Assembly: GCA_034231615.1 (NCBI GenBank) | Contig: CM067315.1 | Location: 12,704,713-12,768,712, forward strand | DNA length: 64,000 nucleotides | Source: Meghimatium bilineatum | Taxonomy: Eukaryota > Mollusca > Gastropoda > Stylommatophora > Philomycidae | Reading direction: 5' to 3' | Shown: positions 30,421 through 41,130 of the stretch, in pieces | How positions within the stretch are numbered: position 1 is the first letter of the stretch | How the letters are laid out: the number at the start of each line of letters is the position of its first letter | Translations under genes and position numbers: made by a program | Notes under the pieces: model-generated | Databases searched by the model: none | Told to the model about the DNA's origin: nothing | The model's input: the letters and a program-made list of their open reading frames with translations, nothing else

Positions 30421-30724
30421 TGGGAGCTCAGAGAATGCGCCCGAAGAGAAGCATAAAATCTAGAAGGCGCAGAGAGTACATGCCGTCTGAAAAGACAGAA
30501 CAATAAATGCACAGACACCCAATTCTGATCATGCGTATCCCAAATGTTGCAGGAGAACACAAGTCTGAAACTTTTGTCATCATCGCCTATTAATCGGCTA
30601 CTAGATAATAAAACTAGATAACTCATAACTAGATAATAAAAGGCAGGCTACATGCGAAGATGTCGCACAAATTTATAGAAAATATATTATGGATGATGTC
30701 CAAAATGGAATTGGAGATCAAACA
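30421..30724. other. Unassigned stretch
   Basis: No gene. AACTAGATAATAAA is repeated two or three times near 30597-30640. Confidence 0.35.
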
Positions 30725-30965
30725 AGCAAACTCTTCGTAAACTGTATAAGTAAATTCAAGAAGGAAGCCAGAGGATAAATTAAAAATTATTGAGTCTAAC
30801 GGGAAGTGAAACAGTCCTTTCAACGGTACCAAATCGCATAGCAACTCTCGTACACGAGATTTTCCGTACTTGACTAACCGCATCTCCAAAAAAAAAGATG
30901 CGATTTTGTCAAGACATTCAAACTGTGCGCTCAAGTCACTGAGAACGGACCAATCGAGACAAGGA
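30725..30965 (-). mobile_element. SINE-F-like repeat
   Basis: It matches 665-868 (GTTAGTCAAGTACGGAAAA on the minus strand) and 44575-44690 (CCCGTTAGACTC and CCTCTGGCTTCCT on the minus strand). It is the longest of the three copies, so it links the other two into one family. Confidence 0.58.
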
Positions 30966-31058
30966 CTATTACAACAACAACAAACATCCCGTACAGGTAT
31001 TGAAATATCCTCAGTAACAACAAACATATGACATCCGTATTAGTTATATGTTTATACT

Positions 31059-31268
31059 GCGAAGTGGTGTTCTGTGAAGTGGTGTTCTGCGAAGTGGTGT
31101 TCTGCGAAGTGGTGTTCTGCGAAGTGGTGTTCTGTGAAGTGGTGTTCTGTGAAGTGGTGTTCTGCGAAGTGGTGTTCGGCGAAGTGGTGTTCGGCGAAGT
31201 GGTGTTCTGCGAAGTGGTGTTCTACGAAGTGGTGTTCTACGAAGTGGTGTTCTACGAAGTGGTGTTCG
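31059..31268. repeat. 15-bp minisatellite (14 units)
   Basis: Units of GCGAAGTGGTGTTCT with TGAAG, CGGC and TACG variants. GCGAAGTGGTG also occurs in the 35-bp array at 23953-24335. A period of 15 gives open frames (CEVVF, AKWCS, RRTPL) on both strands. Confidence 0.95.
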
Positions 31269-31349
31269 ACGTAAACTGTATCTCGGATATGCGAGATAGA
31301 TCATTAATAGTTAATAACCTTTCTCTCCAGACCATTGTAAGCAGCTCTA

Positions 31350-31560
31350 CAACATCATCTCCGAGTCGGTTGCAAAACCAAGCTCTGAGACTAATCTATG
31401 GAGGGATGCGTTCAACACCCTCAGCGGTATGTGAGATACATGTAAATGTAGAGCCCCTGACAGGAAAAGATTATTGACGAAAGCCGTAGAAAGATACAAG
31501 AGACAAAAAAATAACGACCCAAATAATTACTTACACTTAAGAAACAAACAAAAATAATGA
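31350..31560 (+). pseudogene. RNase H-type LINE fragment (post-RT linker)
   Basis: The plus strand gives SRLQNQALRLIYGGMRSTPS, AVCEIHVNVEPL, then decays. LQNQALRLI.G.MRSTP parallels VQNQAFRIMLGAMKSTP of LINE-1 (~9040 minus), so this is the region between RT and RNase H of a related LINE. Confidence 0.7.
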
Positions 31561-31629
31561 AACAACTGCCTCTTCAAGACATAGCAGAAAAGTGAATATA
31601 GATGTATCTTTATAAAAATACGTCTCCAA

Positions 31630-31750
31630 CGATATTTCTAGCTCTCTCTCTCTCCCTCTCTCTCTTTATTTCTCTCTTTTTATTTCTTTCCATATCTTAG
31701 TCTGTCCTTATCTCTCTCTATCTCTTTCCATCTCTATCGCTTTCTAATGC
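31630..31750. repeat. CT-rich simple sequence
   Basis: CTCTCTCTCTCCCTCTCTCTCTTTATTTCTCTC and related pyrimidine-rich text; no coding value. Confidence 0.85.
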
Positions 31751-31754
31751 GATG

Positions 31755-31886
31755 TAAACGGTGGTGGCTCAGTTGTTAGAGAGCTGGCTTTCTAACCAAG
31801 GTAAAATTTCCAGTTGAACCAGAAATATATGTCACTGTAAATACATCACTATAATAGTAAACTTGTTGTCCAATTTTTTTATGTAA
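31755..31886 (+). mobile_element. tRNA-like SINE head, degraded
   Basis: GGTGGCTCAGTTGTTAGAGAGC fits an A-box region, and TTTCCAGTTGAACCAGA is a decayed T arm. No body could be assigned; a 40-bp array follows. Confidence 0.4.
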
Positions 31887-32280
31887 TCTGAGATTAAATA
31901 GTCGCTATGACTGCTGCCGGATGTAATTGGAGATTATAATAGTCGCTATGACTGCTGCCGGATGTAATCGGAGATTAAATAGTCGCTATGACTGCTGCCG
32001 GATGTAATCGGAGATTAAATAGTCGCTATGACTGCTGCCGGATGTAATCGGATATTAAATAGTCGCTATGTCTGCTGCCGGATGTAATTGGAGATTAAAT
32101 AGTCGCTATGTCTGCTGCCGGATGTAATTGGAGATTAAATAGTCGTTATGACTGCTGCCGGATGTAATCGGAGATTAAATAGTCGCTATGACTGCTGCCG
32201 GATGAATCGATATGCACTCTACCCCCCCACCCCGAATGCAATCGGAGATTAAATAGTCGCTATGGCTGTTACTGGATGAA
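31887..32280. repeat. 40-bp minisatellite (~8-9 units)
   Basis: Units of GAGATTAAATAGTCGCTATG + ACTGCTGCCGGATGTAATCG, with the last units carrying GATGAATCGATATGCACTCTACCCC inserts. The core TGTAAT..GAGAT..AAATAGTC resembles the 37-bp array at 52712-52985. Confidence 0.92.
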
Positions 32281-32661
32281 TCGATATGCACGCTACCCCA
32301 CCCCCTCGCGGTGTCATCCAGGGGCGGGTGGCTTTCAGTGCGTAGCGCGCAGATCGATGCATCTTTAGAATCTCAATACACTTAGCGACTGTAAAATGAA
32401 TCTTTATCGATATTCCATTTCGTTAAATAATGTAGTATCGTTTATATTCAAGTTTAAGATTTGTTTTGTAAAAATATAGCTATTTTCCCTCGTAATGTTC
32501 CATTTTCTGTTTATCCATGTTATTATTTACCACGTTTCTGAGGCAAACAGCGGCAACTATTTAGCCCGTGAAATTCGGTCAGAGAATTCAAAATTTCACT
32601 GAATTTCAACTTGGAGTTTATCCCAAAACATTTTTTAAATTCATAAATTCATTACAGTGAA
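32281..32661. other. Unassigned stretch
   Basis: No gene. CCCTCGCGGTGTCATCCAGG near 32306 is GC-rich but without an identifiable family. Confidence 0.3.
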
Positions 32662-33554
32662 ATCAGTGGAAGCAAAGCGCTATGAGACACTGTATGAACT
32701 ACAAAAGACAGTGAGTTTTATTCAGGAGACAGAATTACATTTATATACATAGTTAGTTAGTTAGTTAGTTAGTCGTCGGATCATCATCACTGCAAACTGG
32801 ACACGTCCATAGTTGCTCCGATCTCTCCTTGAGTGTATCCGCCATCACACTTCTGCTGACAGTACCGGTCTTATGCTGGCTGACCATCATTCTTCTGCGC
32901 CCTCCAAAATGTTCACCTCTAGCAACACCCTGATCTTTAATCCTAGCCATTGAAAAGGAATCATCATCCACATTAGTATCTCGCGTGTTGTATCTCTTAA
33001 GGAGTTCAATACGTCAGCGCGATCCATTGCCCAATCGCCCTGTGCCACAATCGCACACGATGCCAGTTGATTCGCTCTTTCATTGCCTCGAACGCCTAAA
33101 TGTCCCGGCACGAAAATAAATGTAACCGCTTTCAAGCTCGCATTTCTCAAGGCCTCAATCCACTGTTCGCGAACGAGACCCACTTGTACCTTCTTAATCA
33201 TACTCATAGTCACTCAAGATGCAGACCTGCGTTACCTTCTGTGTGCGTAGCCACTCAAATGCCTTGGTCACCGCCATAGTCTCCATACTCGTAGTGACCG
33301 CAAAGGCACCACTTTCCTCCTTGATCGTTTTACCTGCGCACTGAGCTGTAAAGGCCCAATCACTGCGAACATGTCTAATTACAGATCCATCAGTGTATAT
33401 AATCACATCCCCCTCTTTGGTATTCTCACTGATTAAAGCCTGCACTTCTTTCTCCACAGCTGTGGGACACCGTTCTCTGCATTCCCTGCTGAGTGATATT
33501 ACTACTCTCAAACAGGTTATGTACATGTTTCAAGTGAACGAAACAAGAAGAAGA
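32662..33554 (+). mobile_element. LINE-1 3' tail, split by an RNase H element
   Basis: 32668-32750 and 33517-33554 together form the last ~110 bp of LINE-1 (ACACTGTATGAACTACAAA, TTTATTCAGGAGACAGAATTAC, then ACATGTTTCAAGTGAACGAA). CATTACAGTGAA (32650-32661) and CATTACGATGAA (33555-33566) look like its target-site duplication. The RNase H element sits between the two parts. Confidence 0.75.
32751..33516 (-). pseudogene. RNase H-only retroelement, copy 1
   Basis: The minus strand reads RCPTAVEKEVQALISE, EGDVIIYTDGSV (first catalytic Asp, ~33370), AVTTSMETMAVTKAFEWL (helix with catalytic Glu, ~33275), VCILSD (second Asp), then after frameshifts AVTFIFVPGHLGVRGNERAN (~33130), and GTVSR..LWTCPVCSDD (~32790). 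The order TDGS - E - SD - GHxGVRGNERA is an RNase H fold. The stop lies within an (AACT)n tail directly after the ORF. Direct repeats TTATATACAT / TTATGTACAT (32741-32750 and 33517-33526) flank it. No reverse transcriptase is attached. It may be the 5'-truncated end of a LINE, or a separate element moved in trans. Confidence 0.75.
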
Positions 33555-33599
33555 CATTACGATGAAGACTGTATAAACAAAGCTTAAATTCTGTTTTCC

Positions 33600-33945
33600 G
33601 TTCATAACTAAACTTTTGATCGAACTTTTGAATCTTCGTTGATTCTCCGACTTCTGCAGCTTGAGAGTATCAAGAGATAAAGCTACAGTGTAGAGAAACA
33701 ACCGGTAACGGTAAATGGATTGAGAGAATGTTGTCCGGAGACCGAAAGGCTTTGCGCCGACTTATATAGTTCGGCTGTGAGGTCTGAGCAATTCAGCCAA
33801 ACATAACCGACTTCAGCGTAGCTTCTAGGTCACTTTGATGATCGTTTGGATAGGATAGTCAATCCAACCCCAAAGTCTTCTTAGTCGACTCCTACGATAT
33901 AAATGACAGGTCACAGTATCGTTATTTATTGCCCTCCTCTCGTGC
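33600..33945 (-). mobile_element. SINE-A copy, strongly diverged
   Basis: Landmarks: GATTCTCCGACTTCTGCAG, TTGTCCGGAGACCGAAAGGC, ACATAACCGACTTCAGCG, GGATAGTCAATCCAACCCC, TTCTTAGTCGACTCCTACGA. Boundaries are uncertain. Confidence 0.62.
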
Positions 33946-34022
33946 GCAGGCACTCTGCCATGTGCAAGAACAAAACCAAATATGATTGTGACCGAAATAT
34001 AATAATATATAGTATTATCTTC

Positions 34023-34628
34023 ATATTTCAGTTCAGTTCAGTTCGGCTAACAGAAATATTTCAGTTCAGTTCAGTTGGGCTAACAGAAATATTTCAGTTC
34101 AGTTCAGTTCGGCTAACAGAAATATTTCAGTTCAGTTCGGCTAACAGAAATATTTCAGTTCAGTTCAGTTGGGCTAACAGAAATATTTCAGTTCAGTTCA
34201 ATTGGGCTAACAGAAATATTTCAGTTCAGTTCAGTTGGGCTAACAGAAATATTTCAGTTCAGTTTGGCTAACAGAAATATTTCAGTTCAGTTCAGTTGGG
34301 CTAACAGAAATATTTCAGTTCAGTTCAGTTGGGCTAACAGAAATATTTCAGTTCAGTTCAGTTGGGCTAACAGAAATATTTCAGTTCAGTTCAGTTGGGC
34401 TAACAGAAATATTTCAGTTCAGTTCAGTTGGGCTAACAGAAATATTTCAGTTCAGTTCAGTTGGGCTAACAGAAATATTTCAGTTCAGTTGGGCTAACAG
34501 AAATATTTCAGTTCAGTTCAGTTATGCTAACATAAATATTTCAGTTCAGTTGGGCTAACAGAAATATTTCAGTTCAGTTCAGTTGGGCTAACAGAAATAT
34601 TTCAGTTCAGTTCAGTTCGGCTAACAGA
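34023..34628. repeat. 33-bp minisatellite (~19 units)
   Basis: Units of CTAACAGAAATATTTCAG + TTCAGTTCAGTTGGG; TTCAG is itself repeated two or three times per unit, giving length variants of 5 bp. Open frames (ANRNISVQFSW) are artefacts. Confidence 0.95.
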
Positions 34629-34885
34629 AACACAATATTATTTTCATTGAAATTATTGTATAGTTCAGGGTTGTAGAAAATACGACTTACGGTCTAAATT
34701 TAGCCCGCAGGCCCACCTCGTGTTTTCGAGTATTTCCTTGCATTTCGTTGACAGGAGTTGGTATACTAGACAAAGTATAGACATGGTGATTAATGAAAAG
34801 AAAAAAAAATGAAAGGCAATAATCAAATTCATCACTTTTGAAGGTTTGTTTTGATTCTGCTCGTATGCCTTCTTTGACGAGAGTC
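34629..34885. other. Unassigned stretch, possible hAT end
   Basis: TTCAGGGTTGTAGAAAATACG..GCCCGCAGGCCC near 34663-34715 is reminiscent of hAT-type ends, but no partner or target-site duplication was found. Confidence 0.25.
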
Positions 34886-35046
34886 TACTTCTTCTTCTTC
34901 AGGGTTAATTCTCAAACTCCCATTGGATCTCTCTTGCAGCAGGACAATGACCCTACTAAATTTCCAGCAGGTTATAGTCCAAAGAATGAAAATGCATTGT
35001 GTCGCCATTTTATTTGCGCCAATGGCCCGACACCTTCGGCGGATGG
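34886..35046 (-). mobile_element. SINE-B copy
   Basis: It matches the SINE-B set: TTCTCAAACTCCCATTGGAT, CTCTTGCAGCAGGACAATGA, GCATTGTGTCGCCATTTTATTTGCGCC, CTTCGGCGGA. CGAGAGTC at 34878-34885 and 35047-35054 is a short 8-bp direct repeat. It lies ~300 bp upstream of a kinase exon, in intron. Confidence 0.82.
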
Positions 35047-35347
35047 CGAGAGTCAGGCTTTGAGACTTCAAGAACGCTAAGTCTCCTCCAGAGTGCAAAT
35101 CTATTATCTCTTTTCATTGCATCTTGTAATCATAATGAAAGAATCAATGACAGAAGAGTTCATATGGCACGCCAGATTTCTGAAAGACTTTCCCTCGCAA
35201 AAAAAAATATGTCAGAGAAATGCCAATCTGGCACTAAAAGTAAGACCCAAAATGCCTGACATACGGAACATGATTAATTCATACTCCTTGCTTCTTTCAT
35301 CATCCCTCACATTATTAATATTTAGTTTGTTGGTTTTGTTCTGACAG

Positions 35348-35476
35348 GTGGCAATCAAGATTATTGACACACGTAAACTAAAGGAGGATTACCAAAAGAA
35401 CAATCTCCATAGAGAGGCCAGGATTTTAGGGCAGCTACGGCACCCCAACATTGTGCGGCTGTATGAAACTCTGAAG
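35348..35476 (+). CDS. Kinase exon: ATP-site lysine to subdomain IV
   Basis: A 43-codon internal exon bounded by a CTGACAG acceptor (AG at 35346-35347) and an AAG|GTAAGG donor, phase 0 at both ends. It encodes VAIKIIDTRKLKEDY, then NNLHREARILGQLRHPNI and VRLYETLK. VAIK supplies the ATP-anchoring lysine, HREARIL the helix-C glutamate, and HPNIVRLYE subdomain IV. Together with 57565-57731 it reads as one serine/threonine kinase of the CAMK-like group. YxxKNNLHRE resembles HUNK-type kinases, while LYETLK..LEYAAGGEL also fits NIM1 and MARK, so I give no symbol. An in-frame TGA lies just upstream (35342-35344), so the previous exon must join at the AG. The glycine-rich loop exon is not seen in this window. 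Confidence 0.93.
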
Positions 35477-35489
35477 GTAAGGCCTGCTA

Positions 35490-36215
35490 TTTAATTGTCT
35501 TGTCATATGTTATCGTAAAATGTGAAGTGATATGTTGTTATATGTTGTCTTGTCACATGTTATCGTAAAATGTGAAGTGATATGTTATCGTAACATGTGA
35601 AGTGATATGTTGTTATATGTTGTCTTGTCACATGTTATCGTAAAGTGTGAAGTGATATGTTATCGTAAAATGTGAAGTGATATGTTGTTATATGTTGTCT
35701 TGTCACATGTTATCGTAAAATGTGAAGTGATATGTTATCGTAACATGTGAAGTGATATGTTGTTATATGTTGTCTTGTCACATGTTATCGTAAAGTGTGA
35801 AGTGATATGTTATCGTAAAATGTGAAGTGATATGTTGTTATATGTTGTCTTGTCACATGTTATCGTAAAGTGTGAAGTGATATGTTATCGTAAAATGTGA
35901 AGTGATATGTTGTTATATGTTGTCTTGTCACATGTTATCGTAAAGTGTGAAGTGATATGTTGTTATATCTTGTCTTGTCATATGTAATCGTAACGTGAAG
36001 TGATATGTTGTTCTATGTTGTCTTGTCATATGTAATCGTAACGTGTGAAGTGATATGTTTTTGTTATATGTTGTCTTGTCACATGTTATCGTAAAATGTC
36101 AAGTGATATGTTGTTATATGTTGTCTTGTCATATGTAATCGTAACGTGAAGTGATATGTTGTTATATGTTGTCTTGTCATATGTAATCGTAACGTGAAGT
36201 GATATGTTGTTATAT
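35490..36215. repeat. Composite minisatellite in kinase intron
   Basis: Two interleaved sub-units, TGTGAAGTGATATGTTATCG + TAAAA and TGTGAAGTGATATGTTGTTA + TATGTTGTCTTGTCACATGT, alternate in longer blocks. It starts only ~14 bp after the exon's splice donor. Towards 36215 the units become ACGTGAAGTGATATG variants. Confidence 0.93.
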
Positions 36216-36475
36216 GTAGAAATGCTCATTGATGTTATGTTATACGACTTGCCGATTTTATGCAGCTGTTCTAGGATGTACTGTCACATGACCACCGATG
36301 TGTTTACATATGACTCTAGATTGTGATGTCACATGACGTGCCGATAAGTGTGATTTTCTGGGATGTGATGTCATGAGAAGCTGATAAGTGACCACATCCT
36401 GTCTTAAAAGTTCATCTAATTAGGAGAGTTTGGATCACATGCGCTTACAAATTTCTAGAAAACTGGCTAAACAGC
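36216..36475. other. Intron sequence, degenerate GATGTCACATGAC repeats
   Basis: Three or four loose copies of GATGTCACATGAC / GTGATGTCATGAG with GCCGATAAGTG. No gene. Confidence 0.4.
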
Positions 36476-36725
36476 ATGGCTCTTTCCAGAAAACTACAAT
36501 ATTTTGACCATATTAAACGCCATGCCAGCCTAGAAAAGAGCATAATGGAGGTGGTGATGTCAAGGACACGAACACAAGACCTACCACGAAGAAGAAGGAC
36601 TCAAGACATCAAGGACCACCTGAATGTGACAGCGACAGAAGCAGGCAGACAGGCTCAAGATCGAGAAGTTTCGAACGGCTTTTATGACTGCTATCCTGTT
36701 CACGATATGCTACCTGATGAGGTAC
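36476..36725 (+). pseudogene. LINE-5 RT C-terminal fragment in intron
   Basis: The plus strand reads RKLQYFDHIKRHASLEKSIM, then TQDIKDHLNVTATEAGRQAQ and a tail with CCTGTTCACGATATGCTACC. It is the C-terminal end of an RTE-like RT and is uninterrupted over ~80 codons. A second, more broken copy is at 42060-42530. The Met is not a true start. Confidence 0.72.
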
Positions 36726-37439
36726 CTGAACTATTCTACATTTAAAGGTAGCTGAATTCTTGACATATGATGACATGGCAATTGCGTGGGGTGGGGGTGG
36801 CGGAACTTGGTCATAATAATTGTTGACGCAATTTATGGACAGCTCCTTGTAGCAGAATATACCACCCCCCCCTCTCTACCCGAATTATTTATACAGTTTA
36901 AAAAAAGTGCTTATTGTGAATGTACACCGACGTTGGTAGAGTACCTCTCTGAAGTAACTATTCTCTGACAGAAGACTTCCGAGCCTCATTTTGGTAACAG
37001 AAATATGCACTTCCTATCTAACGTGGATCAAGACAATATCTAGAATCGATCTGGCAGCTTAAACTGGAGTCTATAGGACTTCCACTATCGATTTGTCCTC
37101 ATACTAGACAAATAATAGAGTCGAGACTTTTCTGTTACTTTCAACAGTATCGGAATGCTAAAAATATCGACTGCTAATGCCGATGTTCAGATTCAAAAAA
37201 TTAATGTTATGAGTACTCAAACTGCGACCTTTCCAATTCTACTTATTACTTTAGCACATCATCACTACACTTAAATGCCAATATAATATTTGTTCTTTGA
37301 CAAGGATGGGGAAAATAAAGCATGGGAATTCACTATTTTCCTGGCCAACCAAACTAATCTAAAGTTGTTATAATCACTGGTCCTTAGACTTACAATTATT
37401 CTTGGAGCTCACAAAAAAATTGTGGGTTCATAAAACACA
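36726..37439. other. Intron sequence without recognisable features
   Basis: No gene, array or family match that I can support. C-rich and G-rich short runs occur near 36790 and 36867. Confidence 0.35.
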
Positions 37440-37640
37440 TATTAAGAGTAACCGGACATGAAGCCAAAGGTAGACCACGAAAACGATGCATAGAGAATGT
37501 CAAGATAACATTGAACAAAAATTGAACTCACACAACCAAGGAGACACAGCTGGCCTTGGAACGACAACTGAAGCTCCACCCTTACGCTTAACGGCAAGTA
37601 TGGATGAAACTAACCATCATTACCTGGGGAAAACAATATA
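37440..37640 (+). pseudogene. LINE RT 3'-end fragment
   Basis: The plus strand gives GHEAKGRPRKRCIENVK, then THTTKETQLALERQLKLHPYA after a stop. K/RGRPRKR.IENVK is the usual lead into the last residues of RTE-like ORFs. Confidence 0.6.
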
Positions 37641-37810
37641 TAATAGACCACTCGGAAAAAGGTTAATACGACCAGCCGACCCAAAAGTGGTACCATTATC
37701 TGGTCTACTATCCCTTCCAGTTAAGGAAAAATGTTAATTTTAGATCAGGGGCACCTATCACTGGCGACTATCCCCGATCTGATGTACTTTTTTTCCATCT
37801 TTTTTCTGTG

Positions 37811-39145
37811 GGGTGCAAAGGGAACGCATTGCTATCGGCGGGCCCAGGGTTAGCAGATAACCAAGATCCCAAATGTACCTCCACGCGGTGCACCCTGGAA
37901 ACAGAAATACAGCAACTCGAGCTGATTATGGCCAAATCATTTGGGGATCGTGTCCGAGAATGTGGAGGTAGCAGATGGAAAGAGATGTGACTGCACAAGA
38001 GACAGACAATATCTCCGACACCACCAGCATCACCACATATAACGACAATGTCGACATACAGTGAAGCAAGTCAGTCCAGTCCGAACATTGGAGGGGCGGC
38101 CAATGTAAAATGCACGTAAAGGTATATGCATGGCGAGAGACAAATAGATTTCATACCGAGTACAATGAAACAATGAAAGGGCAGAACAGCGCTAGAGGGC
38201 AGCGCGAACTGCAAATAGAAAGTGAAAAGTCCCTAGGAAAGGGGAACTACAAGCTCCGTAAGCTCCGAGGCGAGCTTCTAGTTACCTGTGTTCCTTACAG
38301 GCAGAGACCCAGATCCATCCATTGGCGTTTGGTAAAGCAAGAAGACCTAACCCAACTCTTATGTCGAGTCTTCCTAAACCGGAAATATGCTCGCGAAGAG
38401 AAAGGGTTCTGTATCCGATGGGCTTAGGCAAGAAAGGGACAACGATGGTAGTCCTGGCCCAACTCTACTGTCAAGGTTTCCTATAACGGATGTACACTTG
38501 CAGAGAGAAACGGTTCCGTACCCGATGGGCTCAGGCACAAAAGGGACAACGATTTAGCCCTGGCCCAACTCTACTGTCAGGTTTTCCTACATCGTAAATA
38601 CACTTGAAGAGAGAAAGGGTTCAGTACCTGATGGGCTCAGGCGCTATTGGGACAAGGACGCTCAGCTCGAGAACGCCTTGCTCTCAAACGCGTGGTGTGA
38701 GACTCGAACTTGGACAAGGGGTACACGATGTCGGTGAACGACACCTCGGCTAAGAGGGCGAAAGAGCCAGGGTCCAACTCCTCTGTTGAGTTCTTCCCCT
38801 TAAGGAACCAGGCTCACGGATGAGAAACGGTTCAGTACCCAATGGGCACATGTACAGCACGTCCAATTATACGAGGCAAGTTCATAGACAGTGGAACACC
38901 TAGTGCGAGTCATACGAGAGCAAACATCGTCTGGGCGAAGAGTCGCCACTACGCGTGCCTGGAGACAGATATAGAGGCTGTCACAGGCTAAGGGTAGCCC
39001 ACCCGAATTGTCAAGGCATGCCGAAATCGGATGTGCTAGGCCTACAAGTTGCATAACGGTGGCACAACGTAATCACGCTCCCGGCGGAAATCGCACGGAT
39101 ATCCGTGATGGTTACAATGGAGCGAACGAAAAACAAACGAACAAA
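37811..39145 (+). mobile_element. Element X copy 2
   Basis: Collinear with 12834-14236 from GGGGTGCAAAGG to the GAGCGAACGAA end, without the nested insert of copy 1. CATCTTTTTTCTGTG (37796-37810) and CATCGTCTTTCTGTG (39146-39160) flank it, a 15-bp duplication with two changes. It has three ~104-bp internal sub-repeats (about 38350, 38458, 38565) against two in copy 1, plus the diverged fourth near 38818. Reading frames with REEKGF and RWA traces are broken. The tail is GAAC/AAAC-rich rather than pure GAA. Confidence 0.75.
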
Positions 39146-39160
39146 CATCGTCTTTCTGTG

Positions 39161-39349
39161 GAAGATTGACTATATTCAATATCTTATCCGGAAGCTGTTT
39201 GTTATCGAATTACAAACCAAAAGAGTTATTTCAACATGCGTACCTTGCACACTGGAACTCCTAGGTGATCGTACATCTCCTATAGGACAAGGTATTCAAT
39301 TGAAATATTTATGAGAATCCTTTACAACAACACTGCCTTTTTTATGTAT
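39161..39349. other. Intron sequence, unassigned
   Basis: No feature that I can support. Confidence 0.3.
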
Positions 39350-39455
39350 ATAGCCCGTGTGTTGTGTGTCCGATTGTGGAGCTAAAAAACAGAGAAAATT
39401 TGACATAACATGCATGTCGTAAGAGGCGACTAAGAATGTTTCGGAGGTGACCCTC
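39350..39455 (+). mobile_element. SINE-A 5' fragment
   Basis: CCCGTGTGTTG, then GACATAACATGCATGTCGTAAGAGGCGACTAAGAATG, matches the 5' part of SINE-A in sense orientation, with an internal deletion. Confidence 0.6.
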
Positions 39456-39464
39456 CACTGCATG

Positions 39465-40197
39465 AGCTGTACCACTTAATCTCCCATGCATTAGCTGCAT
39501 CAAATAACTTCCCATGTATTAGCTGCAACACTTAACCTCCCATTACATTAGCTGCATTACTTAACCCCCATTACATTAGCTGCATCACTTAACCTCCCAT
39601 TACATTAGCTGTATTACTTAACCCCCATTACATCAGCTGCATAACTTAACCTCCCATTACATCAGCTGCATAACTTAACCTCCCATTACATCAGCTGCTT
39701 CACTTAACCTCCCTTGTATTAGTTGCAACATTTAACCTCCCATACATTAGCTGCATCACTTAACCTCCCATACATTAGCTGCATCACGTAACCTCCCATT
39801 ACATTAGCTGCATTACTTAACCTCCCATTACATTAGCTGTACCACTTAACCTCCCATACATCAGCTGCATCACTTAACCTCCCATGTATTAGCTGCAACA
39901 CTTAACCTTCCATTATATTAGCTGCAACACTTAACCTCCCATACATTAGCTGCATCACGTAACCTCCCATACATTAGCTGCAACACTTAACCTCCCATAC
40001 ATTAGCTGCATCATTTAATCTCCCATATATTAGCTGCAACACTTAACCTCCCATATATTAGCTGCAACACTTAACCTCCCATATATTAGTTGCAACACTT
40101 AACCTCCCATATATTAGTTGCAACACTTAACCTCCCATACATTAGTTGCATCACTTAACCTCCCATACATTAGCTGCAACACTTAACATGCATGATG
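39465..40197. repeat. 28-bp minisatellite (~26 units)
   Basis: Units of CACTTAACCTCCCATACATT + AGCTGCAT, with ATTACATTAGC, ATATATTAGC and TGTATTAGC variants. Confidence 0.95.
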
Positions 40198-40909
40198 TAT
40201 TTTTTTATAGATTTTGCAATTGAACTATATTTACTTTAGCGTATGCCTTTTACGGTGTAAGGAGATGCAGTCATTTATTTTCATTTTGTTTTTCGAGTTA
40301 TTCTCTCCATGTTTTACTTCTGTACACAGCAGTGTTCACTCCACTAAAGTGGACAACGTGATCTTCTGCTCATAGCCATAGTTTTTGATTATTTCACAGG
40401 GAAGTTGCGTACTACAGAAAAATATCTTAACGCAGGAAACGGGATCTGAACCAATTCCGTTCAAGAAGCACCTACTCGCCTCGCAACTTAAATCAATATA
40501 TTTTGTCTTCGTGCATACATGTGAAAGAACTTTGTTTATGTAGTTTGTCTGTCTTATTTATGTTTACAAGTAGAATTAATTTGTCCTTGTAGCAATGAGG
40601 AATGTTGGCATGTGCTAATGTTAATATGTTTGTGGTTTAAGTGGAATTTATATATCTGTTCAATGTGTGTGCGCGCGTGTGCGTTGTATGTGTGTGTTGT
40701 GTGTGTGTTCTTGTTGTATACATGTCGTTAGACCGGTACATTTTCATAGTTGCTTTCGAATGTACTCGTTTAAAGTCTTGACTGAAATTATATCTTTCGT
40801 AGAAATGCTGTGTGTTCGAAGATGGAAAACGTAATGACTAAAGTTGCGAGGCGAGTAGGTCCTGGCTCAAATTCCATTTGCTGCATTAGTATTTTTCTTT
40901 AAGAAAACA
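40198..40909. mobile_element. Region with an inverted pair of SINE-E-like tRNA heads
   Basis: Minus strand at ~40385-40495: GTTGCGAGGCGAGTAGGTGC..GGTTCAGATCCCG with a B box. Plus strand at ~40836-40905: GTTGCGAGGCGAGTAGGTCC..GGCTCAAATTCC. Both continue into TATTTTTCT text (TTCTGTAG / TTCTTTAAG). They look like two opposed copies of one tRNA-derived SINE. A GT-rich simple stretch lies at 40665-40710. Confidence 0.5.
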
Positions 40910-41130
40910 CCCAGCACCGAACAGCTCTATTAGAGAGCTAAAATAACTGCACATAACCGGATAACTCTATTAAATAACTGTTCAGTACCGGACAACTCTA
41001 TTAAATAACCGCCCATCGCCGGAAAGCTCAATTAAATAACTTCCCAACACCGGACAACTCTATTAAATAACTGCACAGAACCGGACAGCGCTATTAAAAA
41101 TAACTGCCCAGCGTGGGACAGCTCTGCTCT
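40910..41130. repeat. ~31-bp degenerate tandem repeat (6 units)
   Basis: Units of CCGGACAACTCTATTAAATA + ACTGCCCAGCA, imperfect. Confidence 0.8.

Noticed and set aside
1-35347. Search for the upstream kinase exon (glycine-rich loop)
   Set aside because: No GxGxxG-type exon with a phase-0 donor could be recognised; it probably lies outside the window or I could not see it by eye.
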